This document shows, piece after piece, positions 8,192 to 18,078 of a DNA stretch of 64,000 nt. The stretch comes from Palleronia pelagia (GTDB lineage Bacteria; Pseudomonadota; Alphaproteobacteria; Rhodobacterales; Rhodobacteraceae). The first letter of the stretch is position 1. Each line of letters opens with the position of its first letter. Location: assembly GCF_900110115.1 (NCBI RefSeq), contig NZ_FOCM01000001.1:682001-746000 (forward strand), written 5' to 3'. A program made the position numbers and the translations under genes. A model generated the notes under the pieces. That model did not search any database, had not been told where the DNA came from, and saw only the letters and a program-made list of their open reading frames with translations.

Positions 8192-9085
8192 ATGCCCCAG
8201 TCGATGACGGCCTATGCCTCGGGCACCGGCGCGCACGGACCGTTTTCCTGGACGTGGGAACTGCGCAGCGTGAATGCCCGCGGGCTGGACCTGCGGCCGC
8301 GCACCCCCGACTGGATCGACGGGCTGGATCCCGCGCTGCGGGGCGCGCTGCAACAGGCGCTGGCGCGTGGATCGGTCAGCCTGTCGCTGCGCCTGACGCG
8401 CGAGGCCGCCGGGGGCGACGGACCGGACACGGCCGCCCTGGACGCGGCGCTGGCGCAGATCGGCGCGGTCGAGGCGCGCGCGGCGCAGCAGGGCATGTCG
8501 CTGGCCCCGGCCCGCGCCGCCGATGTCATGGCGCTGGCGCAGTCGAAAGGCCCCGTCCAGTCCACGCCCGAGGAAATCGCGGCGCTGCGCGAGGCGCTGG
8601 TGGCGGATTTCACCGGCAACTTGCTGCCGCCCTTTCTTGCCATGCGCGCGTCCGAAGGGGCGGCCATCTCGGATGTCCTGGCCGCGCAACTGGACGAGAT
8701 CGCCGGCCTGGTCGAGACCGCCGCCGCCCAGGCCACGGACCGCGCGGGCGCCGCGCGCGAGGCACTGAACGCCGCGCTGGCGCGGGTGATGGACGGCGCG
8801 CCGGACGCCGACCCTGACCGCGTCGCGCAAGAGCTCGCCCTGCTGGCCGTGAAAGGGGACGTGACCGAGGAAATCGACCGCCTGCGCGCCCATGTCTCGG
8901 CGGCGCGCGAGATGCTGGCCAAGGACGCGCCGGTGGGCCGGAAACTCGATTTCCTGTCGCAGGAGTTCAACCGCGAGGCCAACACCCTGTGCTCCAAGTC
9001 GCAGGACACTGCGCTGACCGCCACGGGACTTGCGCTCAAGACCGTCATCGATCAGATGCGCGAACAAGTCCAAAACCTGGAGTGA
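8192..9085 (+). CDS. YicC/YloC-family endoribonuclease
   Basis: The 297-residue protein starts [11 protein letters not shown] and has [16 protein letters not shown] near the N-terminus. The conserved C-terminal block is [24 protein letters not shown], the signature of the YicC family. E. coli YicC is an endoribonuclease that acts on small RNAs such as RyhB. The start is fixed by the conserved N-terminal motif. It is directly followed by gmk (8 nt gap), the usual arrangement in many proteobacteria. Confidence 0.93.
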   Translation: MPQSMTAYASGTGAHGPFSWTWELRSVNARGLDLRPRTPDWIDGLDPALRGALQQALARGSVSLSLRLTREAAGGDGPDTAALDAALAQIGAVEARAAQQGMSLAPARAADVMALAQSKGPVQSTPEEIAALREALVADFTGNLLPPFLAMRASEGAAISDVLAAQLDEIAGLVETAAAQATDRAGAAREALNAALARVMDGAPDADPDRVAQELALLAVKGDVTEEIDRLRAHVSAAREMLAKDAPVGRKLDFLSQEFNREANTLCSKSQDTALTATGLALKTVIDQMREQVQNLE

Positions 9086-9093
9086 TCCGAGCC

Positions 9094-9744
9094 ATGGCCG
9101 ACGCCGCCCCGCGCCGGGGACTTCTCATCATCCTTTCCAGCCCCTCGGGCGCCGGCAAATCCACGCTGGCGCGCGCGCTCCGGGCCTGGGATCCGACGAT
9201 CCGCTTTTCCGTTTCGGCCACCACGCGCCCGCCGCGGGCCGGTGAGGTTGACGGTCGCGACTACCATTTCGTCACCGAGCAGCGGTTCAAGCAGATGGTG
9301 GCCGAGGGCGAGATGCTCGAACACGCCCATGTCTTCGGCAACTTCTACGGCTCGCCCAAGGGACCGGTCGAGGCCGCGATCGCGCAGGGGCAGGACGTTC
9401 TCTTCGACATCGACTGGCAGGGCGCCCAGCAGATTCGTAATTCGTCGCTAAACACCAACACGCTGTCGATCTTCCTGCTGCCGCCCTCGATCCCCGAGCT
9501 GAAGCGCCGGCTGGAATCGCGCGGGCAGGACGACGCCGAGACCATCGCGCGGCGGATGCAGAAAAGCTGGGACGAGATCAGCCACTGGGACGGCTACGAT
9601 TTCGTGCTGGTGAACGCCGACCTGGCCCAGACCGAGACGCACCTGAAATCCATCATCAGCGCCGCACGCCTGCGCCGCACCCAGCAGCCGCGCCTGACGG
9701 ACCACGTGCGCAAGCTTCAATCCGAGTTCGAGGACAGCCAATGA
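9094..9744 (+). CDS. gmk: guanylate kinase
   Basis: The 216-residue enzyme phosphorylates GMP to GDP with ATP. It carries the P-loop [10 protein letters not shown] (about residues 15-24), the GMP-binding blocks [20 protein letters not shown] and [10 protein letters not shown], and [11 protein letters not shown]. The start at 9094 places the P-loop at the normal distance from the N-terminus. It lies between yicC and a gamma carbonic anhydrase gene, overlapping the latter by ATGA, so the two are probably translationally coupled. Confidence 0.97.
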   Translation: MADAAPRRGLLIILSSPSGAGKSTLARALRAWDPTIRFSVSATTRPPRAGEVDGRDYHFVTEQRFKQMVAEGEMLEHAHVFGNFYGSPKGPVEAAIAQGQDVLFDIDWQGAQQIRNSSLNTNTLSIFLLPPSIPELKRRLESRGQDDAETIARRMQKSWDEISHWDGYDFVLVNADLAQTETHLKSIISAARLRRTQQPRLTDHVRKLQSEFEDSQ

Positions 9745-10277
9745 TCTATGACCTGGACGGCCACACGCCGATGATCGACCCCGACGGCACCGTCTGGGTC
9801 GCCCCCGACTCCAACGTGATCGGCAAGGTCGTGCTGGAAAGCAGATCCTCGGTCTGGTTCTGCGCCACCCTGCGCGGCGACAACGAAGAAATCCGCGTGG
9901 GCGCGGGCTCGAATATCCAGGAAAACTGCGTGGTGCACACCGACATGGGCTTTCCGCTGAGCATCGGGCGCAACTGCACCATTGGTCACAAGGCAATGCT
10001 GCATGGCTGCACCATCGGCGACAACTCTCTCATCGGCATGGGCGCGACTGTGCTCAACGGCGCAAAGATCGGACGCAACTGTCTGATCGGCGCCGGCGCT
10101 CTCATCACCGAGGGCAAGGAGATCCCCGACAATTCGCTTGTCATGGGCGCACCCGGAAAGGTCGTGCGGCAGGTGGACGGCGAGGGCGAGAAGATGCTCG
10201 AGGCCTCGGCCCTGCATTACCAGGAAAACGCCGCGCGGTATGCCAAGGGCCTGACCCTGCTGGAGGACGGGAAATGA
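9741..10277 (+). CDS. gamma-class carbonic anhydrase family protein
   Basis: The 178-residue protein is a left-handed beta-helix of hexapeptide repeats. It has the three zinc-ligand histidines of the gamma carbonic anhydrase family, His66 (VVHTDMG), His83 and His88 (GHKAMLHGC), and the [13 protein letters not shown] and GAPGKVVR blocks. Related proteins hydrate CO2 or bind acyl/CoA ligands; real carbonic anhydrase activity is not shown by sequence alone. The gene overlaps gmk and the following PLP-enzyme gene by ATGA at both ends. Confidence 0.92.
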   Translation: MIYDLDGHTPMIDPDGTVWVAPDSNVIGKVVLESRSSVWFCATLRGDNEEIRVGAGSNIQENCVVHTDMGFPLSIGRNCTIGHKAMLHGCTIGDNSLIGMGATVLNGAKIGRNCLIGAGALITEGKEIPDNSLVMGAPGKVVRQVDGEGEKMLEASALHYQENAARYAKGLTLLEDGK

Positions 10278-11449
10278 GCGACGACACGCTGGTGCGCCGC
10301 ACCCCCTGGCCCGAAAGCTCCAGCCGCGCGGTCGGAACGCCGTTGCAGCCTTCGGTCGTCTATGCCGCCGAAAGCCCCGATCGGCTGGACGACCTCTATG
10401 AAGGGCGCGCCCCGGGCTATTCCTACGCCCGCGAGCGGCACCCGAACGCCGATGTGCTGGCCACCAAGATCGACGGCATGGAAGGCTGCACGGGCGGCAT
10501 CACCGTGGGCTCGGGCATGGCTGCGGTGACGGCGGGACTGCTGGCGCATCTGAAGGCGGGCGACCACCTGCTGGGCGGCAACCAGCTTTATGGCCGGTCC
10601 CTGCGCATGATGTCGACCGAGTTGCCGCGCATGGGCATCGAGACGTCGCTGGCCGACCCGACCGACGTCGCGGCGATCGAGGCCGCGCTGCGCCCGAACA
10701 CCCGGATGGTCCTGATCGAGGTCGTATCGAACCCCACGCTGCGGGTGGCGGACCTGGACGGGATCGCGCAGCTTTGCAAGTCGCGCGGTATCCTTCTGGC
10801 GGTGGACAACACCTTCACCACGCCGCGTGCGGTGAAACCGTTCGACCATGGCGCCGACATCGTCATTCACTCGGTCACCAAGCTGCTGGCGGGTCATTCC
10901 GACGCCACGCTGGGTTGGGTTGGCGCGCGTGATGCCGCCCTGAACGAGGCGATGCTGGGCTTTGCGCAAACGCTGGGGCTGACGGCCAGTCCCTTCGACT
11001 GCTGGCTGGCCGAACGCGGGCTCTATTCGTTCGAGCTGCGCTATGACCGGGCCGAGGAGAACGCCCGCGCCCTGGCCGACCACCTGCACGGCCTGCCGGG
11101 CATGGAGCGGGTGATATATCCCGGCCGCCCCGACCACCCGGACCACAACCGCGTCGCCAGCCTGCTGGGCGAACGCACGGGCAACATGGTGACCTTCGAG
11201 ATCGCGGGCGGCCGGGACGCGGCCAACAGGCTTGTCCGCGCGGCCAGCAACATCGCCTTCGCGCCTACCTTGGGCGATATTGGCACCACGCTCAGCCATC
11301 CGGCCACGTCGTCGCACCGGGCCCTGACGCCCGAGGGACGGGCGGCCCTTGGCCTGTCCGAAGGCTCTTTCCGCGTGTCGGTGGGGGTCGAGCCGGCCGA
11401 GCTGCTGTGCCGCGAGTTCGAGGCTGCGGTGCGGGCCGCCGCGGCCTGA
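10274..11449 (+). CDS. trans-sulfuration-family PLP enzyme (cystathionine synthase/lyase-like)
   Basis: The 391-residue enzyme belongs to the Cys/Met metabolism PLP family. The cofactor lysine is in [12 protein letters not shown] (about Lys203), the PLP-binding Asp in [10 protein letters not shown], and the phosphate-binding block is [14 protein letters not shown]. Relatives include cystathionine gamma-synthase, beta/gamma-lyase and O-acyl-homoserine sulfhydrylase; I cannot separate these by sequence. A MetA of the acetyl type at 60.3 kb would supply O-acetylhomoserine. It overlaps the carbonic anhydrase gene by ATGA and is only 3 nt before phoR. Confidence 0.88.
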   Translation: MSDDTLVRRTPWPESSSRAVGTPLQPSVVYAAESPDRLDDLYEGRAPGYSYARERHPNADVLATKIDGMEGCTGGITVGSGMAAVTAGLLAHLKAGDHLLGGNQLYGRSLRMMSTELPRMGIETSLADPTDVAAIEAALRPNTRMVLIEVVSNPTLRVADLDGIAQLCKSRGILLAVDNTFTTPRAVKPFDHGADIVIHSVTKLLAGHSDATLGWVGARDAALNEAMLGFAQTLGLTASPFDCWLAERGLYSFELRYDRAEENARALADHLHGLPGMERVIYPGRPDHPDHNRVASLLGERTGNMVTFEIAGGRDAANRLVRAASNIAFAPTLGDIGTTLSHPATSSHRALTPEGRAALGLSEGSFRVSVGVEPAELLCREFEAAVRAAAA

Positions 11450-11452
11450 GCC

Positions 11453-12490
11453 ATGACGTCCGAGGATCTTGCCGACCTGCTGTCCGCCCTGCCGTTGCCC
11501 GCGCTGGTGATCGGGCAGGGGGCCCGCATCCTCGCCATGAACACGCTGGGCGTCCACCTGCTGGGCGCGGGGCTGGAGGGGCGCCATTATATCACCGCGT
11601 TGCGCCAGCCCGCGCTGCTGGACGCGATCGAGACAGTGATGCGGGACGGCGTTGCGCGCAGCGTCGAGTATTTCAGCCACGATGGCGACCACGACACGAC
11701 ATTCGCCGCCCACGTGGCGGTGGCGGGCACCGGTCTGCTGGTCAGTTTCGAGGACCGGACGGCGGCGCAGGATGCCGACCAGATGCGGCGCGATTTCGTG
11801 GCCAATGTCAGCCACGAGCTACGCACCCCGCTGACGGCGCTGCTGGGCTACATCGAGACGCTGCAAGGCCCGGCCCGCGACGATGCCGCGGCGCGCGAGC
11901 GATTCCTGTCGACCATGGCCGCCGAGGCGCAGCGCATGAACCGCCTGGTCAGCGACCTGCTGTCGCTGAGCCGGGTCGAGGCCGATGCGCGGCTCAGGCC
12001 CACCGGCGAGGTCGACCTGACCGCCGTGGTTTCGCAATCCATCGCGCTGCTGTCGAGCCAGGCGCAGGAGCGTGATGTCGAGATCTCCTTCGAACGGCCC
12101 GAGACGCCTGTGATGATGCAGGGCGACGAGGACCAGTTGCGGCAGGTCTTCAGCAACCTGGTCGAGAACGCCATCAAGTACGGCGGCAACCGGGTGCGCA
12201 TCGAGATGGTCGTGGACCCGCGCATGGCCGCGCTGCGCGGACCGGGCGTGCGCGTCGACGTGACCGACAACGGCGCGGGCATCGACAGCATCCACCTTCC
12301 GCGCCTCACCCAGCGATTCTACCGCGTGGATACCCACCGTTCGCGCGAGGTCGGCGGGACCGGGCTGGGGCTGGCCATCGTCAAGCATATCGTGTCGCGC
12401 CATCGCGGCCGGTTGCGGATGTCGTCGCAGCAGGGGCAGGGAAGCCGGTTCTCGGTCCTGCTGCCGGCGAAATCCGCCCCGGATCCGTGA
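11453..12490 (+). CDS. phoR: phosphate regulon sensor histidine kinase PhoR
   Basis: The 345-residue kinase has a PAS-like N-terminus (about residues 10-105), the phospho-acceptor block FVANVSHELRTPL with His121, the N box NLVENAIKYGG and the G boxes DNGAGI and GGTGLGLAIVKHI. It has no transmembrane segment, unlike E. coli PhoR, so it must sense phosphate status through PhoU/Pst from the cytosol; soluble PhoR-like kinases fit this group. The identification as PhoR rests on the pstSCAB-phoU-phoB genes that follow. It is packed 3 nt behind the PLP-enzyme gene, so it is probably also transcribed from that operon. Confidence 0.9.
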   Translation: MTSEDLADLLSALPLPALVIGQGARILAMNTLGVHLLGAGLEGRHYITALRQPALLDAIETVMRDGVARSVEYFSHDGDHDTTFAAHVAVAGTGLLVSFEDRTAAQDADQMRRDFVANVSHELRTPLTALLGYIETLQGPARDDAAARERFLSTMAAEAQRMNRLVSDLLSLSRVEADARLRPTGEVDLTAVVSQSIALLSSQAQERDVEISFERPETPVMMQGDEDQLRQVFSNLVENAIKYGGNRVRIEMVVDPRMAALRGPGVRVDVTDNGAGIDSIHLPRLTQRFYRVDTHRSREVGGTGLGLAIVKHIVSRHRGRLRMSSQQGQGSRFSVLLPAKSAPDP

Positions 12491-12530
12491 TTGTCATGGA
12501 ACTGTTACATCTGCGTTACAAATGTGACGC
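12491..12530 (+). promoter_or_regulatory. tandem Pho box upstream of pstS
   Basis: Three clear 7-bp direct repeats lie at an 11-bp spacing: TTGTCAT at 12491, CTGTTAC at 12502 and GCGTTAC at 12513, with a possible fourth (GTGACGC) at 12524. The 4-bp spacers are A/T-rich. This matches the PhoB-binding architecture (7-bp CTGTCAT-like repeats with 4-bp spacers), and PhoB itself is encoded at the end of the operon. It predicts strong induction of pstS under phosphate limitation. Confidence 0.85.
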
Positions 12531-12597
12531 GCGGCGCGCCTAAATCCGGCCCCAACGCCGCAGCGAAGCGGCGTCCATCGGAGAAACAGGAGCTTCC

Positions 12598-13644
12598 ATG
12601 TCTGCCACCAAACTGACCATCGCGAGCACCGCGATCCTGGCCGCCGCTGCCACCGGCGCCATCGCGCAGAGCCGTGACAACGTTCAAATCGCAGGCTCGT
12701 CCACCGTTCTGCCTTACGCGTCCATCGTCGCCGAAGCCTTCGGCGAGAACTTCGACTACCCGACCCCGGTCGTGGAATCGGGCGGCTCGTCGGCGGGTCT
12801 CAAGCGCTTCTGCGAGGGCGTGGGCGAAAACACCATCGACATCGCCAATGCCAGCCGCGCGATCCGCGCCGGCGAGGTCGAGACCTGCGCCGCCAACGGC
12901 GTGGAAGAGATCATCGAAGTCCGCATCGGCTATGACGGCATCGTCTTCGCCAGCCAGATCGACGGCCCGGCCTTCAACGCATTCGAGCCCGCCGACTGGT
13001 TCCAGGCGCTGGCCGCCGAGCTGCCGCAGGACGGCGCCATGGTCGCCAACCCCAACACCCAGTGGTCGGACGTGAACGGCGATCTGCCCGCCGTCGACAT
13101 CGCCGCCTTCATCCCCGGTACCAAACACGGCACCCGCGAAGTCTTCGAAGAGAAGGTCCTGCTTCAGGGCTGCGAAGACACCGGCGCGATGCAGGCCATG
13201 ATGGATATGGGCATGGACGAGGACGCCACCGAAGCGGCCTGCATGGCGGTCCGCACCGACGGCGCGTCGGTCGACATCGACGGCGACTACACCGAGACTT
13301 TGGCCCGCATCAGCTCGAACCCCGAGGGCGTGGGCGTGTTCGGCCTGGCGTTCTACGAGAACAACACCGACACCCTGAAGGTCGCCACCATGTCGGGCGT
13401 CGAGCCCACCGTGGACACTATCTCGACCGGTGAATACCCCGTTTCGCGTCCGCTGTTCTTCTACATCAAGAAGGCCCATATCGGCGTGATCCCCGGCCTG
13501 AAGGAATACGCCTCGTTCTTCGTGTCCAACGAAGTTGCCGGCAACGGCGGCCCGCTGGCCGACTATGGCCTTGTGCCCGATCCCGAACTGGCCGAGACCC
13601 AGGCCAAGATCGAGAACGAGACCACCATGGGCACCGGTTCCTAA
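12598..13644 (+). CDS. pstS: phosphate ABC transporter substrate-binding protein PstS
   Basis: The 348-residue periplasmic phosphate-binding protein has a signal peptide (MSATKLTIASTAILAAAATGAIAQ). The phosphate-binding GSSTVLPYASIVAEAF block follows directly, then ESGGSSAGLKRFCEG and NASRAIR. It belongs to the longer PstS type found in alphaproteobacteria. The AGGAG ribosome site is 6 nt before the start. A Pho box lies upstream and a terminator just downstream, which should make PstS more abundant than the membrane subunits. Confidence 0.95.
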   Translation: MSATKLTIASTAILAAAATGAIAQSRDNVQIAGSSTVLPYASIVAEAFGENFDYPTPVVESGGSSAGLKRFCEGVGENTIDIANASRAIRAGEVETCAANGVEEIIEVRIGYDGIVFASQIDGPAFNAFEPADWFQALAAELPQDGAMVANPNTQWSDVNGDLPAVDIAAFIPGTKHGTREVFEEKVLLQGCEDTGAMQAMMDMGMDEDATEAACMAVRTDGASVDIDGDYTETLARISSNPEGVGVFGLAFYENNTDTLKVATMSGVEPTVDTISTGEYPVSRPLFFYIKKAHIGVIPGLKEYASFFVSNEVAGNGGPLADYGLVPDPELAETQAKIENETTMGTGS

Positions 13645-13670
13645 GACCATGCCCTGACCCGGGCAAACGC

Positions 13671-13703
13671 GGGGCGGCCTGATGGTCGCCCCGTCACTTT
13701 TTT
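13671..13703 (+). terminator. intercistronic terminator/attenuator between pstS and pstC
   Basis: GGGGCGGCC and GGTCGCCCC form a 9-bp stem with one G-U pair and a TGAT loop; a run of six T at 13698-13703 follows. It lies 27 bp after the pstS stop and 31 bp before pstC. Partial read-through would set the pstS:pstCAB ratio. Confidence 0.7.
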
Positions 13704-13733
13704 AGGAAGACCGAAGCCGGAGAGATCGCGCCA

Positions 13734-15197
13734 ATGCCGTTTTACTGGACGCTCGCCATCATCGCGCTGCTCTGTGCCGCGGGTTACGTGCTGGGCCGCA
13801 GGAAGGCCGTCGCCAGCGTGGGCGGCGACAAGCGCAGGCTGCATTCGCTGCCCAATTTCTACGGGATGAACGTCGCGCTGAAAGGCGCGGTGCCGGCCTT
13901 CGGGCTGCTGGTCTTCTGGCTGATCGCGCAGCCGCTGTTCGTCGAGTGGCGCGTGTCCTCGATCGTGTCGGACCTAGCCGTCTCCGAGGCGCGGGATCTC
14001 GGGCTGGTCATGGTCGACGTGCGCCGCGTCGCGGACGGGCTGGATACCGCCGTGGCCACCGGCACGATGACGGCCAGCGAGGCGACTGATATCGCGGCGG
14101 GCGACGGAAATGTGCGCGAACGTCTGGGCGCGGCGGGCGTGGCGCTCGGCTCGGAGGTGTCCGAGCCGGTGCTGCGGGCCGCGCAGCGCTATCGCGCCCT
14201 GTCGTCCACCGGTGACACGCTGCGCAGCGTCGCCGTGCTGGCCGTGCTTCTGCTGGGGCTGGGCTGGGCCTATCGCGAGACCGATGGCGAGTTCCGCGCC
14301 CGAAACGTCGTCGAGCAGGGCGTGTTGGCGCTGCTGCTTGGCGCGGCCTGCATCGCGATCCTGACGACGCTGGGCATCGTGCTGTCGCTGATCTTCAACA
14401 CGATCGAGTTCTTCAGCATCTATCCCGCATCCGAGTTCTTCTTCTCGACCACGTGGTCTCCGTCCTTCGGCGGCGGATCGAGCCTTGGCATCCTGCCTCT
14501 GCTGTGGGGCACGCTCTATATCTCGCTGATCGCGCTCGCGGTCGCGGTGCCCATCGGCCTCATGGCCGCGATCTACCTGTCGGAATACGCAAGCCCGCGC
14601 GTGCGCGGCGTCGCCAAGCCCGCGCTGGAGATCCTCGCCGGTATTCCGACGATCGTCTACGGCCTGTTCGCGCTGCTGACGGTCGGCCCGGCGCTGATGG
14701 TGGTCTTCGGCGATGGCGGCCTTGGCTGGATGCAGGCAGGCACGGCGGTGATGACCGCGGGGCTGGTCATGGGGATCATGCTGATCCCCTTCGTCTCGTC
14801 ACTGAGCGATGACATCATCAACGCAGTGCCGCAGTCCATGCGCGACGGCTCCTACGGGCTGGGCGCCACGCAGTCCGAGACGGTGCGCCAGGTGGTGCTG
14901 CCCGCCGCCCTGCCGGGCATCGTGGGCGCCATCCTGCTGGCCGCCAGCCGCGCCATCGGCGAGACGATGATCGTCGTGCTGGGGGCAGGGGCCGCGGCCC
15001 GCATCTCGCCCAACCCGTTCGAGGCGATGACCACCGTCACCGCCAAGATCGTGAGCCAGCTGACCGGCGACGCCGATTTCTCGTCGCCCGAGGCGCTGGT
15101 GGCCTTCGCGCTTGGCATGACGCTGTTCGTGCTGACGCTGGGGCTGAACGTCTTCGCCCTTTATATCGTGCGGAAATACCGGGAGCAGTACGAATGA
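13734..15197 (+). CDS. pstC: phosphate ABC transporter permease PstC
   Basis: The 487-residue inner-membrane permease carries the binding-protein-dependent transport domain in its C-terminal half (about 255-480). Visible blocks include GTLYISLIALAVAVPIGLMAAIYLSEYASPRVRG, with the EAA-type loop in SMRDGSYGLGATQSETVRQVVLPAALPGIVGA. The N-terminus has an extra membrane anchor and periplasmic stretch (about 1-200), longer than E. coli PstC but usual for alphaproteobacteria. It pairs with PstA and overlaps its gene by ATGA. Confidence 0.95.
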   Translation: MPFYWTLAIIALLCAAGYVLGRRKAVASVGGDKRRLHSLPNFYGMNVALKGAVPAFGLLVFWLIAQPLFVEWRVSSIVSDLAVSEARDLGLVMVDVRRVADGLDTAVATGTMTASEATDIAAGDGNVRERLGAAGVALGSEVSEPVLRAAQRYRALSSTGDTLRSVAVLAVLLLGLGWAYRETDGEFRARNVVEQGVLALLLGAACIAILTTLGIVLSLIFNTIEFFSIYPASEFFFSTTWSPSFGGGSSLGILPLLWGTLYISLIALAVAVPIGLMAAIYLSEYASPRVRGVAKPALEILAGIPTIVYGLFALLTVGPALMVVFGDGGLGWMQAGTAVMTAGLVMGIMLIPFVSSLSDDIINAVPQSMRDGSYGLGATQSETVRQVVLPAALPGIVGAILLAASRAIGETMIVVLGAGAAARISPNPFEAMTTVTAKIVSQLTGDADFSSPEALVAFALGMTLFVLTLGLNVFALYIVRKYREQYE

Positions 15198-16552
15198 CCG
15201 ACGCGACCCAGATCCCGTCCAGCGGTGCCGCGCGCCCCGCGGGCAAGTCGATCATCACCACCGACGACCGCACCAAGAAGCGCAACGCGGCCGAGAAACG
15301 GTTCCGCATGTACGGCATCGCCGCCATCCTGGCCGGCATTGCCTGCCTCGTGGTCCTGCTGGGCTCGATCCTGATGAACGGCGCGTCCGCGTTCCAGCAG
15401 ACCTTCATCCAGGTGCCCGTCTACCTGAACCCGGAAGCGGTGGACCCGAACGGCAACCGCGACCCCGAGGAAATGGGCTCGGCCACAACCTTCACCTACA
15501 AGCCGATCGTCGTCGACGCCATGGCGGCGCTGGTCGAGGAGCGCGGGATCGAGACCGAGATCGACCCCGGCGACATGGACGCGCTGTTCTCGGCCGCGGC
15601 GGTGGCGCAGGTGCGCGACCGCGTTCTGGCGAACCCCGAGCTGGTCGGCGAGACGGTCACCTTCAACATCCTCGCCTCCAGCCGGGTGGACGGGTATCTG
15701 AAGGAGCGCGTCAGCCGCGACAGCGTCGCGCGCGACAGCAACATCGACGCGGGACATCTTGATATCGTTGACGAACTTCGCGCCGAGGGCGACGTGGTCA
15801 AGCGCTTCAACTGGGACTTCATCTTCGGCGCCGACGCGTCCGAGTCGCGGCCCGAACAGGCCGGCATGGGCGTGGCGATGCTGGGCTCGTTCTTCATGAT
15901 GCTGGTGGTGCTGGGCCTGTCGCTGCCCATCGGCGTGGCCGCGTCGATCTACCTGGAAGAATTCGCGCCGCAGAACCGCCTGACCGACATCATCGAGGTG
16001 AACATCTCGAACCTCGCCGCCGTGCCCTCCATCGTGTTCGGCATCCTCGGGCTTGCCGTCTTCATCCAGTTCATGGAGTTCCCGCAATCGGCCCCGTTGG
16101 TGGGCGGGCTTGTCCTGACGCTGATGACGCTGCCCACGATCATCATCTCGACCCGGGCGGCGCTGAAATCGGTGCCGCCCAGCATCCGCGACGCGGCGCT
16201 GGGGGTAGGGGCCTCGAAGATGCAGTCGGTGTTCCATCACGTGCTGCCGTTGGCCATGCCCGGCATCCTGACCGGCACCATCATCGGCCTTGCGCAGGCC
16301 CTTGGGGAAACGGCGCCGCTGCTGCTGATCGGCATGGTGGGCTACATCGCAACCAACTATCCCGACGGCGTGGCCTCGGGCTTCCTGGATCCGAACTCGG
16401 CCATGCCGGCGCAGATCTACGAATGGGCCAAGCGCGCCGACCCTGCCTATTACGAACGGGCCTGGGGCGGCATCATCATCCTTCTGGTGTTCCTCTTCGC
16501 CATGAACGCCATCGCCATCCTCCTCCGCCGCAAGTTTGAGCGGCGCTGGTAA
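15194..16552 (+). CDS. pstA: phosphate ABC transporter permease PstA
   Basis: The 452-residue permease partner of PstC has an N-terminal membrane segment (about 40-60) and a large periplasmic insert (about 65-215). The transport domain follows (about 225-445), with LPIGVAASIYLEEFAP and the ATPase-contact loop SIRDAALGVGASKMQSVFHHVLPLAMPGILTG. The insert is typical of alphaproteobacterial PstA. Translation is coupled to pstC through the ATGA overlap. Confidence 0.95.
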   Translation: MTDATQIPSSGAARPAGKSIITTDDRTKKRNAAEKRFRMYGIAAILAGIACLVVLLGSILMNGASAFQQTFIQVPVYLNPEAVDPNGNRDPEEMGSATTFTYKPIVVDAMAALVEERGIETEIDPGDMDALFSAAAVAQVRDRVLANPELVGETVTFNILASSRVDGYLKERVSRDSVARDSNIDAGHLDIVDELRAEGDVVKRFNWDFIFGADASESRPEQAGMGVAMLGSFFMMLVVLGLSLPIGVAASIYLEEFAPQNRLTDIIEVNISNLAAVPSIVFGILGLAVFIQFMEFPQSAPLVGGLVLTLMTLPTIIISTRAALKSVPPSIRDAALGVGASKMQSVFHHVLPLAMPGILTGTIIGLAQALGETAPLLLIGMVGYIATNYPDGVASGFLDPNSAMPAQIYEWAKRADPAYYERAWGGIIILLVFLFAMNAIAILLRRKFERRW

Positions 16553-16564
16553 AAGGAGTAAGCC

Positions 16565-17362
16565 ATGTATGACAATCGTGCATCGGAGAGCGCCGTGACC
16601 GCCGACGACATCAAGATCGAAGCCAAGGGCGTCAACGTGCATTACGGGACCACCCACGCCATCAAGGACGTGGACGTGAGCATCCTGGACAAGACGGTGA
16701 CCGCCTTCATCGGCCCGTCGGGCTGCGGCAAGTCGACTTTCCTGCGGTGTATCAACAGGATGAACGACACGATTGACGTGGCGCGGGTCACCGGCGACAT
16801 CCGGATCGACGGCGAGGACATCAACGATGCCCGCGTCGACCCGGTGCAGCTGCGCGCCAAGGTCGGCATGGTGTTCCAGAAGCCGAACCCCTTCCCCAAG
16901 TCGATCTACGACAACGTGGCCTATGGTCCGAAAATTCACGGCTTGGCGAAGAACAAGGGTGATCTCGACGATATCGTCGAGCGCGCGCTGCGCCGTGGCG
17001 CCATCTGGGACGAGGTGAAGGATCGCCTGCACGCGCCCGGCACAGGCCTGTCGGGCGGCCAGCAGCAGCGCCTGTGCATCGCGCGGGCCGTGGCGACCGA
17101 GCCCGAGGTCCTGCTGATGGACGAGCCGTGCTCGGCGCTCGATCCCATCGCGACGGGGCAGGTGGAGGAGCTTATCGACGAGCTGCGCCGCGACTACTCG
17201 GTGGTGATCGTGACCCACTCGATGCAGCAGGCCGCCCGCGTCAGCCAGAAGACCGCGTTCTTCCACCTGGGCAACCTGATCGAGTACGGCGACACGGACG
17301 AGATCTTCACCAACCCGAAAGACCCGAAAACCGAAAGCTACATCACCGGACGGATCGGCTAG
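16565..17362 (+). CDS. pstB: phosphate ABC transporter ATPase PstB
   Basis: The 265-residue ATPase powers phosphate import. The Walker A motif is GPSGCGKST (about residues 50-58), the Q-loop is in [10 protein letters not shown], the ABC signature is LSGGQQQR, Walker B is [13 protein letters not shown], and the switch His is in [16 protein letters not shown] at 16553-16558, 6 nt upstream, supports the start. It sits 12 nt after pstA and 3 nt before phoU. Confidence 0.97.
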   Translation: MYDNRASESAVTADDIKIEAKGVNVHYGTTHAIKDVDVSILDKTVTAFIGPSGCGKSTFLRCINRMNDTIDVARVTGDIRIDGEDINDARVDPVQLRAKVGMVFQKPNPFPKSIYDNVAYGPKIHGLAKNKGDLDDIVERALRRGAIWDEVKDRLHAPGTGLSGGQQQRLCIARAVATEPEVLLMDEPCSALDPIATGQVEELIDELRRDYSVVIVTHSMQQAARVSQKTAFFHLGNLIEYGDTDEIFTNPKDPKTESYITGRIG

Positions 17363-17365
17363 GCC

Positions 17366-18076
17366 ATGAACAACACACATATTTCTTCCGCCTTCGACCG
17401 CGATCTCGAGGCCCTTCAGGCGCTGCTGATGAAGATGGGCGGGCTGGCCGAGGAGGCGATCCTCGACGCCGCCAAGTCGCTGGAAGGCCGCGACGAGGAC
17501 CTGGCCCAGAAGGTGCGCGAGGGCGACAAGGCCATCGATGCGCTTGAAGACCAGATCAACGAGGAAGCCGCAAAACTGGTGGCTTTGCGCGCGCCCATCG
17601 CGTCGGACATGCGCCTGGTCCTGAGCGTCATCAAGATCAGCGCCAACCTGGAACGCATTGGCGACTATGCGAAAAACATGGCCAAGCGCACGGTCGTGCT
17701 GAACCAGCTGCCGACCCAAGACGGCGCGCCGCAATCCATCCGCCGCATGGCGCGCGAGGTGCAGCACATGCTGCACGACGTGCTGGATGCATATATCCAG
17801 CGCGACCCCGCGGCCGCTCTTGAGGTGCGCGACCGCGACGCGGACGTGGACCAGATGTACAACGCGCTGTTCCGCGAATTCCTGACCTTCATGATGGAAG
17901 ACCCGCGCAACATCACGGCCTGCATGCACCTGCATTTCATCGCGAAGAACATCGAACGCATGGGCGACCACGTCACGTCCATCGCCGATCAGATCTACTA
18001 TACGGTGACCGGCCAGACGCCCGACGACGCGCGCCGCAAGGGTGATATCACCTCGGTCTCGCCGCTGGATGTCTGA
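17366..18076 (+). CDS. phoU: phosphate signalling complex protein PhoU
   Basis: The 236-residue all-helical protein has two PhoU repeats with the metal-binding patterns SVIKISANLERIGDYAKNMAKR (about 87-108) and HFIAKNIERMGDHVTSIADQIYY (about 191-213). PhoU links the Pst transporter to PhoR and keeps the Pho regulon off when phosphate is plentiful. Its place between pstB and phoB is the usual one in this group. Confidence 0.95.
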   Translation: MNNTHISSAFDRDLEALQALLMKMGGLAEEAILDAAKSLEGRDEDLAQKVREGDKAIDALEDQINEEAAKLVALRAPIASDMRLVLSVIKISANLERIGDYAKNMAKRTVVLNQLPTQDGAPQSIRRMAREVQHMLHDVLDAYIQRDPAAALEVRDRDADVDQMYNALFREFLTFMMEDPRNITACMHLHFIAKNIERMGDHVTSIADQIYYTVTGQTPDDARRKGDITSVSPLDV

Positions 18077-18078
18077 CC

